A DNA stretch of 57,410 nt from assembly GCA_964560425.1 (NCBI GenBank), contig CAZLLE010000014.1:1-57410 (forward strand), given 5' to 3'. Position numbers and translations under genes: made by a program. Shown here in pieces: positions 48,726 through 57,410 of the stretch. The DNA comes from CAZLLE01 sp964560425 (GTDB lineage: Bacteria; Campylobacterota; Campylobacteria; Campylobacterales; QNZT01). Position 1 is the first letter of the stretch; each line of letters begins with the position of its first letter. The notes under the pieces are model-generated. The model was given only the letters and a program-made list of their open reading frames with translations. It did no database searches and was not told where the DNA came from.

Positions 48726-51215
48726 ATGAACTTACAACAAAAAATTGAAGAGCTAATAAGCCAAAAGGCTGATGATTTTGAAGTAGCAAAAGTAATTAGA
48801 GAGGAGATCAAAGAATATTTCCAATCTTTGGAGCATATCTTCAATGAAAACTGGGGAAAAAAATTCCTTGTTAAACATACAAAATCAATAGATAACTTTT
48901 TAAAGGTTATCTACACATATGTAATTAGAAAATATTTTGAGAACTACTCCCCTATGCATAATGCTGTTCCTATATCATTAGTGGCACTAGGTTCATATGG
49001 TAGAGAACAACTTTGTGTCTATTCTGATATTGATCTTATGATTGTATATAAGGATATCAAGGGATATAATACAAAAGAGATTATTGAATCTATTTTAAAT
49101 ATGATTTGGGATAGTAATCTCAAATTGGGACATAGAGTTCATGAGATAAACGATCTCATTCCTGCTAGTAAAACAGATCATTCAATAAAAACTGCTTTAA
49201 TAGAGTCTAGATTTCTTTGTGGTTCAAAATTTATATGGATTGAAACAGAGAATATACTCAATATAATAAGAAAAATTGATCAAGAGAGATTTATTCAACA
49301 AAAATTAGAAGATTTTTATACAAGAGAAAAAAAGTATCCTATTATTAATATGAATCCAAATATTAAATCGGGTGTTGGCTCTCTAAGGGATGTTAATACA
49401 CTATTTTGGATAGCTAATGCAATATATAATATTCCAAAAATTAGAAACTTACCAGAAGAGATCATAAGTGAAAAAGATTACTCAGAATTAATAGGTAGTG
49501 TAGAACTGCTTTATCGCATTAGAGTTGCACTGCATCTTGTTTCAAAGAAAAAACAGGATGTTCTACGAATAGAACTCATTCCAGAAATATCACAAAAGCT
49601 ACATCTTTCTCAAATAAGATTAGCACAAAAAACTTTTAAAGCGATGCAAACTATAAAAGTTATTACAAGAATTATTATTAATAATATTACTAAACAAGGC
49701 ATATTAAAAGAGTATAATCCTGATCAAAAAATATATATTGAAAATGGTACTATAAAAGCAGTAGCAAATCAAAAATGTTTTGATCTAGTCTCTAGACTAG
49801 AGTATATTCTTGAAAATATATCTATTATAAAAAATTATGATATTAGCTTTATTAACTATATGAGATCTGATCAAATACAGATCAAAGATAATCAAAAATT
49901 TAAAACAATTATTAAAAAACTATTTGAACATACAAATTTATATCCACTCTTTTCATCATTTTATGATGCTAATATATTACATTATTGTATACCACCATTT
50001 CAAAAGATAAAATATCTACCACAATTTGATGGATATCACCAATATCCAGTTGATATTCACTCTCTTCGCACACTTAATGCATTGGAAAATATTGAAGATG
50101 AAAATGTCAAGAATATGTATAATAGTTTAAGTGAAGATGAAAAAACTATTCTAAGAATCTCTAGTTTTTTACATGACATGGGAAAAGGGAGAAAGAAAGA
50201 TCATAGCGAATTAGGAGCTATTATTATCAGAAGCTTTACCTCAGCCTTAAACTTTGAAGATAAATATATTAGATATGCTTCTGTTCTTGTAAAATATCAT
50301 ACTATGATGAGTAATATTGCAAGTCGTGAAGATATATATAGTGATAAAACAATTTTCTCATTTATTATAAAACTAAAAGAGCCAATTGTTCTAAAACTTT
50401 TATATATATTAACCTATGCAGACATTGATTCTGTGGGAAAAGGTGCATACTCAAACTTTAATGCAAGACTCTTAAAAGAGCTCTACTTTATAGCACTAAG
50501 TGCTTTTGAAAATAAATTACTAATAAATGAAGCAACAAAAAGAACGAAAAAAGAGAGAGAACTCAAAAAATTTCCAGATTTTCAAAGATTACCACCTTCA
50601 GTACAAAAAAAGGTACTTAATATAGAGTCCAATCTGCTTTTTTTTATGTATAAACCATCTAAAATATCCCAAATTGCATATTGGATCCAACAAATTCATA
50701 AAAAATATGATTATAAAATTTATAATGGAACAACTCTTACAATTGAAATTATTCGTTCAAGTGATCTAAACTTAGGTTACCTATTAGGAAAATTATCAAA
50801 TTTAGATATTATAACTATGGATATCTTCAAGATATTTAATAATATTAAATATTTTAAAATATCATTTTTAGAGAAGATATTAGATGAAGAGGTTTTTTAC
50901 ATTGAGAAGATTATTCAAGACTCATTTGATATGAATAAAAAAACAAAACAAAAAGAGTTAATTATTCATGACAGGGAGATTACAATTAATTGTAATCACT
51001 CCAAATCTTATGCAAGAATGTCTATTGATTGTAAAAATCAAGCAGGGCTTGTAGCTAATTTCATCTCGGTTTTTGACGATATTGGTATTAGCATAGCTAG
51101 TGCAAAAATTCAGACTATTCGTAATCGTGCGAAAAACCAACTCTTGATAGAAAAAAATGGAAATTTCTGTAGCAATCAAGAAAAAATTATAGAGAAGTTA
51201 ATAACTAAAGGATAA
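48726..51215 (+). CDS. glnD: [Protein-PII] uridylyltransferase/uridylyl-removing enzyme
   Basis: 829 residues. Nucleotidyltransferase domain with GSYGREQL...SDIDL (metal-binding D101 and D103), the GlnD helical region (NIKSGVGSLRDVNTLFW), an HD domain (FLHDMGKG; H483, D484) for uridylyl removal, and a C-terminal ACT domain (SYARMSIDCKNQAGLVANF...GISIASAKIQT). The penultimate ACT is short and divergent. GlnD senses glutamine and modifies PII proteins. No glnB lies next to it. It is 6 bp before glucosamine synthase, which consumes glutamine. Confidence 0.9.
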   Translation: MNLQQKIEELISQKADDFEVAKVIREEIKEYFQSLEHIFNENWGKKFLVKHTKSIDNFLKVIYTYVIRKYFENYSPMHNAVPISLVALGSYGREQLCVYSDIDLMIVYKDIKGYNTKEIIESILNMIWDSNLKLGHRVHEINDLIPASKTDHSIKTALIESRFLCGSKFIWIETENILNIIRKIDQERFIQQKLEDFYTREKKYPIINMNPNIKSGVGSLRDVNTLFWIANAIYNIPKIRNLPEEIISEKDYSELIGSVELLYRIRVALHLVSKKKQDVLRIELIPEISQKLHLSQIRLAQKTFKAMQTIKVITRIIINNITKQGILKEYNPDQKIYIENGTIKAVANQKCFDLVSRLEYILENISIIKNYDISFINYMRSDQIQIKDNQKFKTIIKKLFEHTNLYPLFSSFYDANILHYCIPPFQKIKYLPQFDGYHQYPVDIHSLRTLNALENIEDENVKNMYNSLSEDEKTILRISSFLHDMGKGRKKDHSELGAIIIRSFTSALNFEDKYIRYASVLVKYHTMMSNIASREDIYSDKTIFSFIIKLKEPIVLKLLYILTYADIDSVGKGAYSNFNARLLKELYFIALSAFENKLLINEATKRTKKERELKKFPDFQRLPPSVQKKVLNIESNLLFFMYKPSKISQIAYWIQQIHKKYDYKIYNGTTLTIEIIRSSDLNLGYLLGKLSNLDIITMDIFKIFNNIKYFKISFLEKILDEEVFYIEKIIQDSFDMNKKTKQKELIIHDREITINCNHSKSYARMSIDCKNQAGLVANFISVFDDIGISIASAKIQTIRNRAKNQLLIEKNGNFCSNQEKIIEKLITKG

Positions 51216-51221
51216 AAATTT

Positions 51222-53033
51222 ATGTGTGGAATTGTTGGATATATTGGTAAAGACGAAATTAAGAATATTTTAGTGGATGGATTGAGAGAACTAGAGTATA
51301 GAGGATATGACTCAGCGGGAATTGCAGTATTGGAAGATAAAGAGATTCAATCTTTTAAAGCAGTAGGCAAATTAAAAAACTTAGAAGCTAAAACAAAAGA
51401 TTTTCAATCAAAAACTTTTGGATTAGGAATAGGACATACAAGATGGGCAACACATGGGAAACCAACAGAATTAAATGCTCACCCACATTTGGGAGAGTTC
51501 TCTTATGTTGTACACAATGGTATTATTGAAAATTATCAAGAGCTAAAAAAAGAGCTTCAAAGTGATGGTGTAACATTTTTGAGTCAAACAGATACAGAGG
51601 TAATTGTACATCTATTTGAAAAAAACTACAAAATGGTTAATGATACAATGATGGCATTTGAAAAAACTGTAGAGATGCTAGATGGTGCTTATGCTGTTTT
51701 ACTAATCACCAAAGCAGACCCAGATCAGATATTTTTTGCAAAAAATGGTTCTCCTATGATAGTAGGTAAAAATGATAAAGGTGATATATTTTTTGGATCA
51801 TCTGACGCAGCACTTATAGGAAAAGCTACTGAAGTTATCTATCTTGATGATGGTGATTATGGTTTTACATCAATTGAGGGAATTTCACTATTTCATGCCA
51901 AACAATCAAAAATATTAAATACAAAATCTCTCACAGGAGATAAAATTTCAGCTCAAAAGAGTGGTTATAGATTTTTTATGGAAAAAGAGATTTATGAGCA
52001 AAGTGAAGTTTTGAGTGATACGATTATGGGTAGAGTTTTGGATGAAAAAATTAATTTTGAAGAGTTAAATGCAAACTTTTTTGAAGGGATAGACGAGGTA
52101 AAAATCTGTGCATGTGGTACAAGTTACAATTCAGGATTAGCAGCCTCTTATCTATTTGAGAGACAAGCAAAAATTAGAGCTTCAGTAGAGATAGCTAGTG
52201 AATTTAGATATAAAGAGCCACTACTTGATTCAAAAACACTATTTGTAGTAATTAGTCAAAGTGGAGAGACAGCTGATACATTAGAAGCTCTAAAAATGGC
52301 AAAAAATGCAGGTCTAAAAACTATGGCAATATGTAATGTAGATAACTCTTCAATAGTAAGATTAGCAGATCATACACTACTAGCTCGTGCAGGAATAGAG
52401 AAAGGGGTAGCAAGTACAAAAGCATTTGCAACACAAGTAATGGTACTTTGGATGCTCTCTCTATACATTGCAGAACACAAAAAAACACTCTCAAAAGAGG
52501 AGCTAAAAGCGGAAATAAATGCAATTAGACATATTCCAAATACTGTAAAAATTACAGATAGCCTTCATGAGAAAATAAGAAGATTATCAAAGAGATATCT
52601 ACATGGGCATGGCTTTTTCTTTATAGGAAGAGATCTATTTTTTCCTCTAGCACTTGAAGGAGCATTAAAACTAAAAGAGATCAGTTATCTTCATGCCGAA
52701 GGATACCCCGCAGGAGAGATGAAACATGGTCCAATAGCCTTGGCTGATAGTGAACTTTTTACTATTGCTCTAATGCCTAAAACTATACACTATGATAAGA
52801 TAAAAAGTAATGTAGAAGAGTTATCTGCTAGAGATGCTACTATTTTGGCAATTAGTCCATTAGAGTTTGAATTGGCTGATGATTTTATAAAGACTCAATA
52901 CTCAGATCATCCAATGAGTGAATTTTTTGAGATGATGGTGATTACCCAAATTTTGGCACTTGAAATCTCTGTTAGACTTGGAAATGATGTAGATATGCCA
53001 AGAAACTTGGCAAAATCAGTTACTGTAGAGTAA
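51222..53033 (+). CDS. glmS: Glutamine-fructose-6-phosphate aminotransferase
   Basis: 603 residues: N-terminal class II glutaminase with catalytic Cys2 (MCGIVGYIG), RYGYDS-like EYRGYDSAGIAV, TRWATHG; then two SIS sugar-isomerase domains (ACGTSYNSG, ISQSGETADTLEA, GRDLFFPLALEGALKLKEIS, EGYPAGEMKHGP) and the C-terminal PRNLAKSVTVE tail. It makes glucosamine 6-phosphate for peptidoglycan and LPS. Probably cotranscribed with glnD. Confidence 0.97.
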   Translation: MCGIVGYIGKDEIKNILVDGLRELEYRGYDSAGIAVLEDKEIQSFKAVGKLKNLEAKTKDFQSKTFGLGIGHTRWATHGKPTELNAHPHLGEFSYVVHNGIIENYQELKKELQSDGVTFLSQTDTEVIVHLFEKNYKMVNDTMMAFEKTVEMLDGAYAVLLITKADPDQIFFAKNGSPMIVGKNDKGDIFFGSSDAALIGKATEVIYLDDGDYGFTSIEGISLFHAKQSKILNTKSLTGDKISAQKSGYRFFMEKEIYEQSEVLSDTIMGRVLDEKINFEELNANFFEGIDEVKICACGTSYNSGLAASYLFERQAKIRASVEIASEFRYKEPLLDSKTLFVVISQSGETADTLEALKMAKNAGLKTMAICNVDNSSIVRLADHTLLARAGIEKGVASTKAFATQVMVLWMLSLYIAEHKKTLSKEELKAEINAIRHIPNTVKITDSLHEKIRRLSKRYLHGHGFFFIGRDLFFPLALEGALKLKEISYLHAEGYPAGEMKHGPIALADSELFTIALMPKTIHYDKIKSNVEELSARDATILAISPLEFELADDFIKTQYSDHPMSEFFEMMVITQILALEISVRLGNDVDMPRNLAKSVTVE

Positions 53034-53048
53034 AAGATCCTTGCTTTC

Positions 53049-53076
53049 TTGAAAAATATTTAATTTTTACTATAAT
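53049..53076 (+). promoter_or_regulatory. Sigma-70-type promoter for the MscS-like gene
   Basis: TTGAAA (53049-53054) and TATAAT (53071-53076) are separated by 16 nt in the 76-bp gap after glmS. The -10 lies 33 nt before the ATG, with an AGGAAGG ribosome-binding site between. Confidence 0.6.
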
Positions 53077-53109
53077 AAATAAAAATAATTAATTTTTCAG
53101 GAAGGCATA

Positions 53110-54732
53110 ATGCTCAAAAATATTCTTATACTAGGGTTTATTCTCTCAATAAGTGTTAATTCACTTTTTGCACAAGAGAGTAAAACCATCTCCACTCTAC
53201 TTGAACTAAAAGTATCACAAGAGACACTCAATCAAAGAATCAAAGAGAAAAATCTATTACTTAAAAAAGCAACAACAGATGAAGATAAAGCCAAGCTAAA
53301 ATTAGAGATTACATCAATTAGTAAACAGATTAGCACTCTTCAAACAAAATTTGAAAAAATTGCAACAGGTATTGATATATCTATAATCAAATCAGAACAA
53401 GAATCAAAAACAACACTCACAGATGATTTTCAGCTTCTACTCAAACCTCTTGTACAAGGAGCTAAACAAGCGACAGAAGATATGCGAAAAAAAGCACAAC
53501 TTCAAGAGGAGATTGAACACTATCACTCAATAATTCCACAACTATCCAAAGCATATCAAAACCTCTCTAAATTGAGTAAAATGCAAACTGACAAAAAATT
53601 AAAAAAAGAGATTCAAGCACTAGAAAAATATTGGCAACAACAACTTTCGCTAACAACAAGTAATCTAAATGCTACACAATATCAGCTAAAGACTATGGAG
53701 GAAAATGAGATATCTTTCTCTGAATCTATTCATAAAAGTACAAAAAACTTCTTTCAACAACGAGGACTTGTTTTATTTGAAGGAGTTGTAGCATTTTTAA
53801 CAATTTTTCTTCTACTAAAGATGTTTCATTCACTTTTAATAAAATTTTTTCCAATATTAAACAAAGCAAATCGTAGTTTCAAAATACGAATTTTTGATCT
53901 TCTTTATCGTCTTTTTGCAACTATATTAGCACTTCTTACACCTATGATTATCTTTTATCACAATGAAGATTGGTTACTCTTTAGTATCGGTCTACTTATC
54001 TTATTTAGCATTACATGGACATTTCGCAATTTTTTACCAAAATTATGGCAACAAGTAAGATTACTTCTAAATATCGGATCTGTAAGAGAGAATGAGAGAA
54101 TATATTATCATAATCTGCCATGGAGAGTTACAAATATTAATCTTTTTACTATTTTAGAAAATCCCACTTCCAAAATAAAACTTAGAATCCCCATAGAACA
54201 GTTAATAGGTCTAATATCAAGACCTATTAAAAAAAATGAACCTTGGTTTCCATGTAGAGAGGATGATTGGGTACTATTGGGAGATAATACATATGGAAAA
54301 GTAACTGGTATTTCACTAGAATTTATAGAGATAATAACTATTGGAGGATCAAGAAATACATATCTTGTCTCTGATTTTTTAGCACTCTCTCCACAAAATT
54401 TTTCCACAAATTTTAGAATTTTGGAGGTTGTAGGAATAAGCTATAATCACCAAAAAGAGTCAACCAATCAAATTATAGACGAACTACAGAGATTTGTATT
54501 AGAAGTTTTAAAAAAAGAGGGCTATTTTGAGGGAATAAATCATCTAGTAGTCCGATTCTCTTCCGCAGGTGATTCATCTTTGAATCTTGAAATTGTTGCA
54601 GACTTCAAAGCAGAGATGGCTCCATTTTATTATGATATTCGTAGCTCAATTGCAAAAGCTGGTGTTGATGCATGTACCAAATATGGTTGGGAAATTCCAT
54701 TTCCTCAACTTGATATCCACAACAAAACATAA
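53110..54732 (+). CDS. MscS-like channel with periplasmic coiled coil, 540 aa
   Basis: A signal peptide (1-21, LFAQE) is followed by a ~190-residue Lys/Gln-rich coiled coil, membrane helices (about 217-310), and an MscS-like beta domain (about 355-440: DDWVLLGDNTYGKVTGISLEFIEIIT, TYLVSDFLALSP) with an alpha/beta C terminus ending FPQLDIH, the usual MscS end (FPx-x-x-x-x). The pore-helix glycine/alanine pattern is weak, so this is a divergent member. It has its own promoter and terminator. Confidence 0.78.
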   Translation: MLKNILILGFILSISVNSLFAQESKTISTLLELKVSQETLNQRIKEKNLLLKKATTDEDKAKLKLEITSISKQISTLQTKFEKIATGIDISIIKSEQESKTTLTDDFQLLLKPLVQGAKQATEDMRKKAQLQEEIEHYHSIIPQLSKAYQNLSKLSKMQTDKKLKKEIQALEKYWQQQLSLTTSNLNATQYQLKTMEENEISFSESIHKSTKNFFQQRGLVLFEGVVAFLTIFLLLKMFHSLLIKFFPILNKANRSFKIRIFDLLYRLFATILALLTPMIIFYHNEDWLLFSIGLLILFSITWTFRNFLPKLWQQVRLLLNIGSVRENERIYYHNLPWRVTNINLFTILENPTSKIKLRIPIEQLIGLISRPIKKNEPWFPCREDDWVLLGDNTYGKVTGISLEFIEIITIGGSRNTYLVSDFLALSPQNFSTNFRILEVVGISYNHQKESTNQIIDELQRFVLEVLKKEGYFEGINHLVVRFSSAGDSSLNLEIVADFKAEMAPFYYDIRSSIAKAGVDACTKYGWEIPFPQLDIHNKT

Positions 54733-54767
54733 ATAAAGCTATTAGTTTTATAGCTTTATTTATGTTT
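54725..54767 (+). terminator. Long hairpin after the MscS-like gene
   Basis: An 18-bp perfect stem (54725-54742 with 54750-54767) and 7-nt loop starts within the last codons. It is AT-rich with a single GC block, and no long T-run follows beyond the stem. Confidence 0.6.
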
Positions 54768-54793
54768 GGTAATCTTTTTGATAGAATCTAGGT

Positions 54794-56884
54794 ATGAATA
54801 AATTTTTTACCTTTCTCATCATTTTTTTGTTACCACTGCACCTTATCTCTTATGATAAAAAGAAGGATTTTTCACTTATTATTAGTGGAGGTATCTCACT
54901 TGGGGCTTATGAAGCTGGATATAACTGGAGTCTACTCAAATATCTAAACCATCTAAAACACCACAATAAAAGAAGCCATATTCAGATGCACTCTATAGCA
55001 GGAGCTTCAGCTGGTGCAATCAATGCAATGATGTCAGCTATGGCATGGTGTAGAGATTCTCAAAATATAGATAAAGAGAATATGATAGAGGATAACCTCT
55101 TTTACAATATCTGGACAGATGTTGATTTTGAAGATCTCTTTATTGATCAAGAGTTTGGCACAACAGACAATAAAAATAGAACATCTCTATTTAGCAGAAA
55201 AAAGATTGAAACTCTATCTGAAGATATCTTTTCAGCATTAGATAAACCATACTATGAGAGCGAATGTAAAGTTCCTTTTGGGTTTGCCACAACTAGAGTA
55301 GAGCCAAAAACATCAAAAATACAAGATATTGAGATATCAAATAAACTTTTTCATATTCCACTATATCTTGAAGGTAAAAGTAACCATAAAGCAAAAGTAA
55401 CAGACAATTATGAACTATCTCGTGATAATATTATACATCTCTCACATGATGGCAATCCAAGCAAACATAGAATCAAAAAAGCCCTTTTTGCCTCTAGTGC
55501 TTTTCCTATTGCATTTGAGCATGTAGAGCTTGAATATTTTCATCATAATAAATTTGAAAAAGCACTCTTTTTAGATGGTGGCGTATTTGATAATGTACCC
55601 CTAGATTTTGCAATAAGACTCTCAAAAGAGAGAGCAGACAACTATATATTTATGGATCCAAAACATATGCGTCGCAAACTGCCACCAAAAGAGATTCAAA
55701 AACAAGAACAAACTTCAAGCCCAATCAATAGTGCCGTAAAATTAATTGGTGATATTTTTAGTGCTTCAGAATCAAGTATTCTCTACAATACCTTAGCAGA
55801 GGAGTTTGGAAGCCAACAAAAACAGATTCAAATCTCTTCAAGATATTTTCCAATTACTGGTAAATTTTTGGAACATTTTGGGGCATTTTTGGATAAAGGT
55901 TTTCGAGAATATGACTACTATGTAGGGATATATGATGCTATAGTAGATAGTGCTCAATATCTATGCAATGATAGAGAAAAAGAGTCAAACAATAAAAGAA
56001 GAGTCTGCAAAAGAGCAGCAAGAAAAATGATCTATGAGATACTTTCAAAAAAATCTGATAGAGCAAAATATATTCTCAATATACTGAGTAAAGAGGAGTT
56101 TGGATATGGTTTTGATAAAAAAGAGTACCAACTCCAACCTGACCTATTGGCTATATTTAAATCTATAAAAAAACTAAACTATCAAGATATGGAGGAGTTC
56201 TATACATTTATAGACAACCTAAATAACAATCAATACAAAGCAAAAAATAGTTATCTCAAACATGCCCTCAAGCATCCAGAAAATTGGTATAGAAGACCAC
56301 TATCAAGCGTCACTCAAAGAATTGTAACACTAGAAAAAGATAACTCCCAAAACTTATCAAAAGCTTTTGCAGCAATCGGAGCATATAGTGCAGGTGCATT
56401 TTATAAAACCAAAAGCGGATATACATATAATCCAATCTCAGCACCACTTAATAGTGATAAACTTTGGGTTAAAGCATTTCCTTATGAGTTAGCATTTGCA
56501 AACAATATCTTTTCACTAGGCTATGAACACTACTACTATTTTGATGATCACAGTTTTTTGTTGCCAAAAGCGATTGAGATAAAACCTTCTCTCTCTTTTG
56601 AGCTAGAAAATCAACAAAACCAAGCACATTTTGGACGGGTAGATTTGGATGTCAACTATGAGTTAGTCAAAGATATGCTAACAGTAGGATTTGGTTCATC
56701 TATATACAAAGATCTGGATAGATCAGTCGATACCAAATTGGGTATTGGTAGAAATATATATCTAGATTTTTTAAATATAGTAAGAATCACCTACACCCAA
56801 AGAGATGACTACAAAGGGAAAGACTCTTATCTATACATAGGAATCAATGACATTCCTAGCTTTTTATATTGGGTTTTTGAGTAG
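54794..56884 (+). CDS. Patatin-like phospholipase with C-terminal outer-membrane barrel
   Basis: A signal peptide (1-19) precedes the patatin domain: oxyanion loop SGGISLGAYEAG, nucleophile elbow GASAG (S72), and catalytic Asp in FLDGGVFDN (D261), the Ser-Asp dyad of the family. A helical middle region follows (about 300-545), then a beta-rich C terminus (about 545-696: KLWVKAFPYELAFANNIFSLGYEHYYY...SFLYWVF) that looks like an outer-membrane barrel ending in Phe-rich strands. The architecture resembles PlpD-type self-secreting lipases, but no POTRA domain is evident. Confidence 0.82.
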   Translation: MNKFFTFLIIFLLPLHLISYDKKKDFSLIISGGISLGAYEAGYNWSLLKYLNHLKHHNKRSHIQMHSIAGASAGAINAMMSAMAWCRDSQNIDKENMIEDNLFYNIWTDVDFEDLFIDQEFGTTDNKNRTSLFSRKKIETLSEDIFSALDKPYYESECKVPFGFATTRVEPKTSKIQDIEISNKLFHIPLYLEGKSNHKAKVTDNYELSRDNIIHLSHDGNPSKHRIKKALFASSAFPIAFEHVELEYFHHNKFEKALFLDGGVFDNVPLDFAIRLSKERADNYIFMDPKHMRRKLPPKEIQKQEQTSSPINSAVKLIGDIFSASESSILYNTLAEEFGSQQKQIQISSRYFPITGKFLEHFGAFLDKGFREYDYYVGIYDAIVDSAQYLCNDREKESNNKRRVCKRAARKMIYEILSKKSDRAKYILNILSKEEFGYGFDKKEYQLQPDLLAIFKSIKKLNYQDMEEFYTFIDNLNNNQYKAKNSYLKHALKHPENWYRRPLSSVTQRIVTLEKDNSQNLSKAFAAIGAYSAGAFYKTKSGYTYNPISAPLNSDKLWVKAFPYELAFANNIFSLGYEHYYYFDDHSFLLPKAIEIKPSLSFELENQQNQAHFGRVDLDVNYELVKDMLTVGFGSSIYKDLDRSVDTKLGIGRNIYLDFLNIVRITYTQRDDYKGKDSYLYIGINDIPSFLYWVFE

Positions 56885-56900
56885 AGTTAAATATCTACTC
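56879..56900. terminator. Small hairpin between patatin and RHH genes
   Basis: GAGTAGA (56879-56885) pairs with TCTACTC (56894-56900) over an 8-nt loop, between convergent stops. Short, so tentative. Confidence 0.35.
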
Positions 56901-57096
56901 CTCCCCAAAACTCATCAAAATCTAGATTTGTCATAGCACTTTCATCATTTATATTTTTTTCCAAAAGCTTTTTTTGTTCATTTTCAAAATATAGTCGCAA
57001 AGCCTCATTCAAAATAGCACTTGGATCTTTTTTGAGAAGCTCAGAATATACCAAAAGCTCCTCTGCAACATCTGGTTGCAATTTAAACTCTCTCAC
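56887..57096 (-). CDS. Ribbon-helix-helix-like small protein (antitoxin/regulator type), 69 aa
   Basis: GTG start with a very strong AGAGGAGG-type ribosome-binding site. The opening REFKLQPDVAEELLVYSELLKKDPSAILNEALRLYF has the strand-helix-helix length and spacing of RHH/CopG DNA-binding proteins. The C-terminal ~25 residues are acidic (LDFDEFWGGVDI), like a toxin-binding tail. No toxin gene is next to it within the window, so an orphan antitoxin or a general regulator are both possible. Confidence 0.65.
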   Translation of the reverse strand: MREFKLQPDVAEELLVYSELLKKDPSAILNEALRLYFENEQKKLLEKNINDESAMTNLDFDEFWGGVDI

Positions 57097-57123
57097 TTTT
57101 TACCCTTCCCCCTCCTCTAAAAA

Positions 57124-57213
57124 TTATCTACTATATCTTCTTTGCAAAATCAAACTAGCAATAATAAAACTAAGTGGAATCAAAACTATTAAACCTACTT
57201 CTAATATACTCAT
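57124..57213 (-). CDS. 29-residue membrane peptide
   Basis: An ATG at 57211-57213 with an AAGGAT site about 6 nt upstream opens MSILEVGLIVLIPLSFIIAS, a single hydrophobic helix, followed by the basic end LILQRRYSR and TAA. It lies 27 bp upstream of the RHH-like gene on the same strand. A small membrane protein is well supported by composition and ribosome-binding site; function unknown. Confidence 0.55.
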   Translation of the reverse strand: MSILEVGLIVLIPLSFIIASLILQRRYSR

Positions 57214-57410
57214 AATAATATCCTTCTACCAAAAAATTCTGTAAAATACATACAAAGAGATAAGCAAGATAACGATTTTTCCTTAGGAATTATCTTTTAA
57301 ACTTAAAGTCTATTTTTAAGAGATAAGAACCTCAATACGAGTCTGTTACTTGCTTACAATCCCAATTAGTTGATTAGGTCTTTGAACCTCTGTCATTTGG
57401 AAGGTAGGAT
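57214..57410. other. Right-edge non-coding stretch
   Basis: No convincing gene is visible in the last ~200 bp. The last 60 bp contain two short dyads (around 57362-57379 and 57378-57391), and the composition is less AT-rich than the other gaps. Its identity would need sequence beyond the edge. Confidence 0.4.

Noticed and set aside
51222..53033. Confusion of glmS here with the glutamate mutase S gene at 29274
   Set aside because: The protein has an N-terminal Cys glutaminase and two SIS domains, so it is glucosamine-6-phosphate synthase.
57340..57410. Possible single CRISPR-like repeat or element end at the right edge
   Set aside because: Short dyads and a GGGATTGTAA-like stretch on the minus strand recall some repeats, but only one copy is visible and no spacer periodicity can be tested inside the window.

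Overview
The window is AT-rich, densely coded bacterial chromosome that most resembles a sulfur-oxidising or microaerophilic member of the Campylobacterota (Sulfurimonas/Sulfurovum-like). The assignment rests on the futalosine-pathway gene mqnE, a soluble receptor next to a stand-alone Aer-type PAS protein (compare CetA/CetB), Campylobacterota-style gene content (kdsA, der, aroK, SPOR outer-membrane proteins) and low GC. It is inference from content; no rRNA or other phylogenetic marker is present. No tRNA, rRNA, CRISPR array or intact insertion sequence was recognised.

Layout. 1-1100: a decayed accessory patch with a gene running off the left edge, a 5'-truncated remnant, a formylglycine-generating-enzyme-like pseudogene and one orphan small gene. 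1169-5673 (+): a monohaem cytochrome, an MFS transporter, and a coupled pair of esterase lipoprotein and FadL-type porin. 5698-7922 (-): HAD phosphatase and CPA2 antiporter. 8078-8476 (+): periplasmic thioredoxin. 8484-13672 (-): TamA/TamB. 13697-27043 (-): a 13-gene chemosensory operon (PAS sensor, soluble receptor with two tip-like segments, triple CheW, CheB, HEAT protein, CheR, CheY, CheZ-like protein, CheY, CheA, STAS, hybrid-like kinase, response regulator), preceded by a sigma-28-like promoter. 27237-29011: RraA-like protein, and divergently a two-gene YeeE/YedE sulfur transporter.

29274-35630 (+): the most unusual locus, five tightly coupled genes: both subunits of coenzyme-B12 glutamate mutase with the substrate-binding residues intact, its MutL-type ASKHA partner, an adenylate-forming ligase related to exosortase-A-associated acyl-CoA ligases but lacking the A10 lysine, and an MscS channel. 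No methylaspartate ammonia-lyase or other fermentation gene is near, which points to 3-methylaspartate being made for something other than glutamate fermentation.

35662-40085 (-): envelope genes (CAP-domain lipoprotein, L,D-transpeptidase, beta-barrel). 40247-40906 (+): an exported protein that appears to begin at a non-standard ATC codon. 40903-48603: kdsA, a DUF3108-like protein, der, aroK, mqnE and three tandem SPOR proteins, one with its ribosome-binding site inside a 13-bp hairpin. 48726-56884 (+): glnD, glmS, an MscS-like channel and a patatin phospholipase with a C-terminal barrel. 56887-57213 (-): a ribbon-helix-helix-like small protein and a 29-residue membrane peptide. Most convergent gene pairs are separated by compact hairpins that look like terminators.
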